The notes under the pieces: generated by a model
The model's input: the letters and a program-made list of their open reading frames with translations, nothing else
What the model was told of the DNA's origin: nothing
Database searches by the model: none
Assembly (NCBI GenBank): GCA_002439165.1
Contig: DJTE01000041.1
Location: 153,066-217,065, forward strand
Direction of reading: 5' to 3'
From: Chryseobacterium indologenes
GTDB taxonomy: Bacteria; Bacteroidota; Bacteroidia; Flavobacteriales; Weeksellaceae
DNA length: 64,000 bases
Position numbers and translations under genes: made by a program
In this document: piece by piece, positions 60,999 to 64,000 of the stretch
How the letters are laid out: every line of letters starts with the position of its first letter
How positions within the stretch are numbered: position 1 is the first letter of the stretch

Positions 60999-61594
60999 AA
61001 ACTGACAAAAAATTAATTGGTGCAGGACTTTTGACTACAATTGCAGCTTCTCTTTGTTGCATCACACCAGTATTGGCTCTTATTGCAGGAACAAGCGGTC
61101 TTGCTTCCACTTTTTCTTGGCTTGAACCTTTTCGACCCTATTTTATCGGGTTGACAATTTTGGTTCTTGGTTTTGCTTGGTATCAAAAGTTGAAACCCAA
61201 AAAGCAGATAGATTGCAATTGTGAAACAGAAGAAAAACCAAAATTCATTCAGTCAAAAATGTTTTTAGGAATAGTAACAGCATTTGCAATCGTAATGCTT
61301 GCCTTTCCATACTACTCAAGCATTTTCTACCCAAAGACAGAAAAGCAAATCATAGTAGTGGACAAATCCAATATTCAAAAAGTAGAATTTACGATTAGCG
61401 GAATGACTTGTGCAAGTTGTGGCGAACACGTAAATCACGAAGTAAATAAATTGACAGGAATAATAAGTTCAAACGCTTCTTATGAAAATGGAAATGCAAT
61501 CGTAGAATTTGACAACTCAAAAACAAATATTTCTGAAATCGAAAAAGCAATAAACTCAACAGGATATTCTGTAACCGACAAAAAAGAAAATTAA
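60995..61594 (+). CDS. merTP: Mercuric transport fusion protein MerTP
   Basis: This 199-aa protein has a MerT-like membrane part with the Cys pair 'AASLCCITPVLALIAG', a second Cys pair 'DCNCETEE' in a cytoplasmic loop, and a C-terminal HMA domain with 'GMTCASCGEHV' (C-x-x-C). It moves Hg(II) across the inner membrane. No mercuric reductase (merA) is seen in this window, so the cargo may be incomplete or the reductase may be elsewhere. Confidence 0.9.
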   Translation: MKTDKKLIGAGLLTTIAASLCCITPVLALIAGTSGLASTFSWLEPFRPYFIGLTILVLGFAWYQKLKPKKQIDCNCETEEKPKFIQSKMFLGIVTAFAIVMLAFPYYSSIFYPKTEKQIIVVDKSNIQKVEFTISGMTCASCGEHVNHEVNKLTGIISSNASYENGNAIVEFDNSKTNISEIEKAINSTGYSVTDKKEN

Positions 61595-61595
61595 A

Positions 61596-61802
61596 ATGGA
61601 AATCAAATTACAATCAACAATCACTTGTCCCAACTGCGGACACAAGAAAGAAGAAACAATGCCGACAGACGCTTGTCAATATTTTTACGAATGTGAAAAA
61701 TGCAAACAAGTTCTAAAACCAAAACAAGGCGACTGCTGTGTTTATTGTAGTTACGGAAGTGTTGCTTGTCCACCAATTCAGCAGGACAAAAAATGTTGCT
61801 GA
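61596..61802 (+). CDS. GDCCVYCSYG-type small Cys-rich protein
   Basis: This 68-aa protein has zinc-ribbon-like pairs 'CPNCGHKK' and 'CEKCKQVL' and the conserved end 'GDCCVYCSYGSVACPPIQ'. Proteins with this ending are commonly found with mercury or arsenic resistance genes in Bacteroidota. It probably binds metal in the cytoplasm; the exact role is unknown. It starts 1 base after merTP. Confidence 0.8.
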   Translation: MEIKLQSTITCPNCGHKKEETMPTDACQYFYECEKCKQVLKPKQGDCCVYCSYGSVACPPIQQDKKCC

Positions 61803-61903
61803 CGGACAGAAAACAGAAGAGCAACTAAAAGTATTTTTTATTTGGATGCTTCATAAATGTTACGATACAAAAGGATCATAGAAGCTACAACTCTTATCAC
61901 TTC

Positions 61904-61949
61904 GCCAAACACTGCCACGCACCGCCATTGACTGCCACATTCTTATAGC
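61904..61949 (+). promoter_or_regulatory. ICE regulon motif before the coupling-protein gene
   Basis: GCCAAACACTGCCAC is followed by TTGACTGCCACATTCTTATA, ending about 50 bases before the start. The second block nearly equals the one before traE; the first box lies 83 bases from the start codon, as before the HTH pair. Confidence 0.65.
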
Positions 61950-61999
61950 CGCTGTGTAGAGCCTTTAAATTCACGCCCGAACATTAAAACTAAAAAAGA

Positions 62000-64000
62000 A
62001 TGCAGGGAGAAGACGATTTAAGAGGTTTAGCCAAAATAATGGCTTTTATGCGGGCAGTCAGTATTCTTTTGGTGCTGATGCACCTTTATTGGTTCTGCTA
62101 CGGGTTCTTTTTAGAACGTGGTTGGACGTTGGAAATAATCAACAAGATATTAGGCAATTTCGACCGGACGGCGGGCTTGTTTTCACATACCCTTTATACC
62201 AAGGCGTTCGCTTTGGTTTTGCTTGCTTTGAGTTGTTTGGGAACGAAAGGCGTAAAGAATGAGAAGATAACCTGGGCTAAAATCTACGTGGCTTTGGGCG
62301 TTGGTTTTGTGCTGTTCTTTCTGAACACGCCGTTGTTAAAGCTATCTCCGGTAATAGGCACATTTCTGTATATCCTTACTATCTCGTTAGGTTATATTGC
62401 TTTGCTGATGGCGGGCGTATGGATGAGCCGCTTGCTTCGTACCAACTTAATGGACGATGTTTTCAACAACGAGAACGAGAGCTTTCAACAGGAAACAAAG
62501 CTGATGGAAAATGAATATTCCGTTAACCTGCCCACCAAATTTTACTACAAAGGCAAATGGAACAACGGTTGGATAAACATTGTAAATCCTTTCAGGGCAT
62601 CAATCGTGTTGGGTACTCCGGGTTCCGGTAAATCTTATGCCATCGTAAACAACTACATCAAGCAGCAGATTGAGAAAGGCTTTAGTATGTATATATATGA
62701 TTTTAAATTTGACGACCTTTCCACCATTGCCTACAATCATTTATTGAAGCATCGGGATAAGTACAAAGTTCAACCAAAATTCTATGTGATAAATTTCGAT
62801 GACCCACGCAAGAGCCATAGGTGCAATCCACTCAATCCCGATTTTATGACAGACATTTCCGACGCTTACGAAGCGGCTTACACCATAATGCTGAACCTCA
62901 ACCGTAGCTGGATACAGAAGCAAGGGGATTTTTTCGTGGAAAGCCCAATTATCCTATTGGCTGCCATTATTTGGTATCTGAAAATCTATGAGGATGGTAA
63001 GTATTGTACATTCCCGCACGCCATTGAATTGCTGAATAAAAAGTATTCGGACGTATTTACCATTCTGACCTCATATTCCGATTTGGAAAACTATCTTTCT
63101 CCGTTTATGGATGCCTGGCAAGGTGGCGCACAAGACCAATTGCAGGGACAGATTGCATCGGCAAAAATCCCTTTGTCAAGAATGATTAGCCCGCAGTTGT
63201 ATTGGGTTATGACTGGCGATGACTTTACGCTCGACATCAATAACCCAAAAGAGCCTAAAATTTTGTGCGTGGGTAATAATCCCGACCGCCAAAATATCTA
63301 CTCCGCAGCATTGGGTTTGTACAATTCCCGTATTGTTAAGCTCATCAACAAAAAAGGGCAATTAAAGAGTTCAGTAATCATAGATGAGCTGCCCACAATT
63401 TATTTTAGGGGACTGGATAATCTTATCGCAACAGCGAGAAGTAATAAGGTGGCTGTATGTTTGGGCTTTCAGGATTTTTCGCAATTAACAAGGGATTATG
63501 GCGACAAGGAAAGTAAGGTAATTCAAAATACCGTTGGTAATATTTTCTCCGGGCAGGTAGTTGGCGAAACGGCAAAGAGCCTTTCGGAACGTTTCGGAAA
63601 AGTATTGCAGAAACGCCAAAGTATGACGATTAACAGGAATGATAAATCTACCTCTATCTCCACACAGTTAGACAGCCTTATTCCGGCTTCTAAAATCTCA
63701 ACACTTACACAAGGTATGTTTGTCGGAGCCGTTTCGGATAACTTTGATGAACGTATCGAGCAAAAAATATTTCACGCTGAAATTGTGGTGGATAATGAAA
63801 AGGTAGCGGCAGAAAGCAAAGCCTATCAGCAAATACCGCAAATCCTTTCTTTTGTGAATGAGGAGGGCGAGGATAAGATGAAGCAGGAAATTGAAAGCAA
63901 TTACAAGCAGATAAAATCAGACATCCTGAATATTGTTGAAAGCGAAATGGAGCGTATCAAGAACGACCCGAACTTGCAGCATTTGGTACAACAAGAGTAA
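62000..64000 (+). CDS. Type IV coupling protein (VirD4-like; MobC/TraG)
   Basis: This 666-aa protein ends exactly at the window edge with its stop codon. It has several N-terminal membrane helices ('SILLVLMHLYWFCYGFFLER', 'IYVALGVGFVLFFLNTPLLK'). The coupling ATPase follows, with Walker A 'VLGTPGSGKSYAIVNNY' (near residue 212), 'MYIYDFKFDDLSTIAYNHLL', Walker B 'SSVIIDELPTIYFRGLDNLI' and 'FQDFSQLTRDYGDKESKVI'. It links the relaxase-DNA complex to the transfer channel. In related elements it follows the relaxase directly, so the mercury genes are an insertion. Confidence 0.93.
   Translation: MQGEDDLRGLAKIMAFMRAVSILLVLMHLYWFCYGFFLERGWTLEIINKILGNFDRTAGLFSHTLYTKAFALVLLALSCLGTKGVKNEKITWAKIYVALGVGFVLFFLNTPLLKLSPVIGTFLYILTISLGYIALLMAGVWMSRLLRTNLMDDVFNNENESFQQETKLMENEYSVNLPTKFYYKGKWNNGWINIVNPFRASIVLGTPGSGKSYAIVNNYIKQQIEKGFSMYIYDFKFDDLSTIAYNHLLKHRDKYKVQPKFYVINFDDPRKSHRCNPLNPDFMTDISDAYEAAYTIMLNLNRSWIQKQGDFFVESPIILLAAIIWYLKIYEDGKYCTFPHAIELLNKKYSDVFTILTSYSDLENYLSPFMDAWQGGAQDQLQGQIASAKIPLSRMISPQLYWVMTGDDFTLDINNPKEPKILCVGNNPDRQNIYSAALGLYNSRIVKLINKKGQLKSSVIIDELPTIYFRGLDNLIATARSNKVAVCLGFQDFSQLTRDYGDKESKVIQNTVGNIFSGQVVGETAKSLSERFGKVLQKRQSMTINRNDKSTSISTQLDSLIPASKISTLTQGMFVGAVSDNFDERIEQKIFHAEIVVDNEKVAAESKAYQQIPQILSFVNEEGEDKMKQEIESNYKQIKSDILNIVESEMERIKNDPNLQHLVQQE

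Larger units (their letters stand above)
27503..64000. mobile_element. CTnDOT-type integrative conjugative element (left end to window end)
   Basis: The element starts somewhere between the HopJ gene and the integrase; the exact attachment site is not visible because the other end lies outside the window. It contains a tyrosine integrase, excisionase-like HTH genes, a Bacteroidota-type transfer operon (traE-F-G-I-J-K-L-M-N-O-Q), traA/traB/traD-like genes, a relaxase and a coupling protein, so it is probably self-transmissible. Cargo falls in three blocks: metal transport with a TonB receptor, a defence cluster and mercury resistance. The defence cargo is visibly more AT-rich than the transfer genes, a sign of separate origin. 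Confidence 0.9.

Overview
The window looks like the chromosome of a Bacteroidota species of the Weeksellaceae, most likely Chryseobacterium or a close relative such as Elizabethkingia. The evidence is TonB-dependent receptors with carboxypeptidase-like N-terminal domains, A-rich leaders in place of strong Shine-Dalgarno sequences, promoters of the TTG/TAnnTTTG type, an ABC permease fused to an M1 peptidase, and a CTnDOT-type conjugative element. This placement is inferred from gene content; no 16S gene is present.

Bases 1-11200 hold ordinary chromosomal genes: two lipoproteins (WG repeats, PQQ-like propeller), a MarR regulator with its outer-membrane beta-barrel protein, an ABC ATPase plus permease/M1-peptidase pair, a DUF2975 membrane protein with its small HTH partner, and a TfoX-N protein. 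Bases 11500-22400 are almost entirely minus-strand and form what I read as an RNA-handling or RNA-repair island. It contains a Ro60-like TROVE/VWA protein, a structured RNA just upstream with a near-complete tRNA mimic, a protein with primase-polymerase-like motifs, two P-loop ATPases overlapping an RlaP-type nucleotidyltransferase, and a second cluster of another RlaP-type nucleotidyltransferase, two paralogous unknown proteins and an R2K-type ATP-grasp enzyme. A conserved 40-bp element precedes both the RNA and the second nucleotidyltransferase and ties the two clusters together. This is the best candidate here for an incompletely described system.

Bases 22800-25150 encode late cobamide synthesis (cobT-cobS-cobC). 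A repeat-rich intergenic region with a 45-aa ORF follows, then a WYL regulator and a HopJ-family protein.

From about 27.5 kb to the window end lies an integrative conjugative element (ICE) of the CTnDOT/TraG-TraQ type; its right end is outside the window. In order it carries a tyrosine integrase, a DUF932/DUF1281 accessory cluster, a receiver-only response regulator, two excisionase-like HTH proteins, a metal-linked cargo (DUF6660, a frameshifted TonB receptor, a CDF transporter), the minus-strand transfer operon traE-traQ, a plus-strand defence cargo, traA/traB/traD-like genes, a probable oriT region, relaxosome and relaxase genes, a mercury-resistance cargo and the VirD4-like coupling protein. 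The defence cargo (48.1-56.1 kb) combines an ABC-three-component-type system, a PDDEXK nuclease and a Gabija-like GajA/GajB pair, and splits traE from the traD-like gene. A recurring motif, GCCAAAYRCTGCC, lies upstream of several ICE operons in the same orientation and may mark an ICE-wide regulon.
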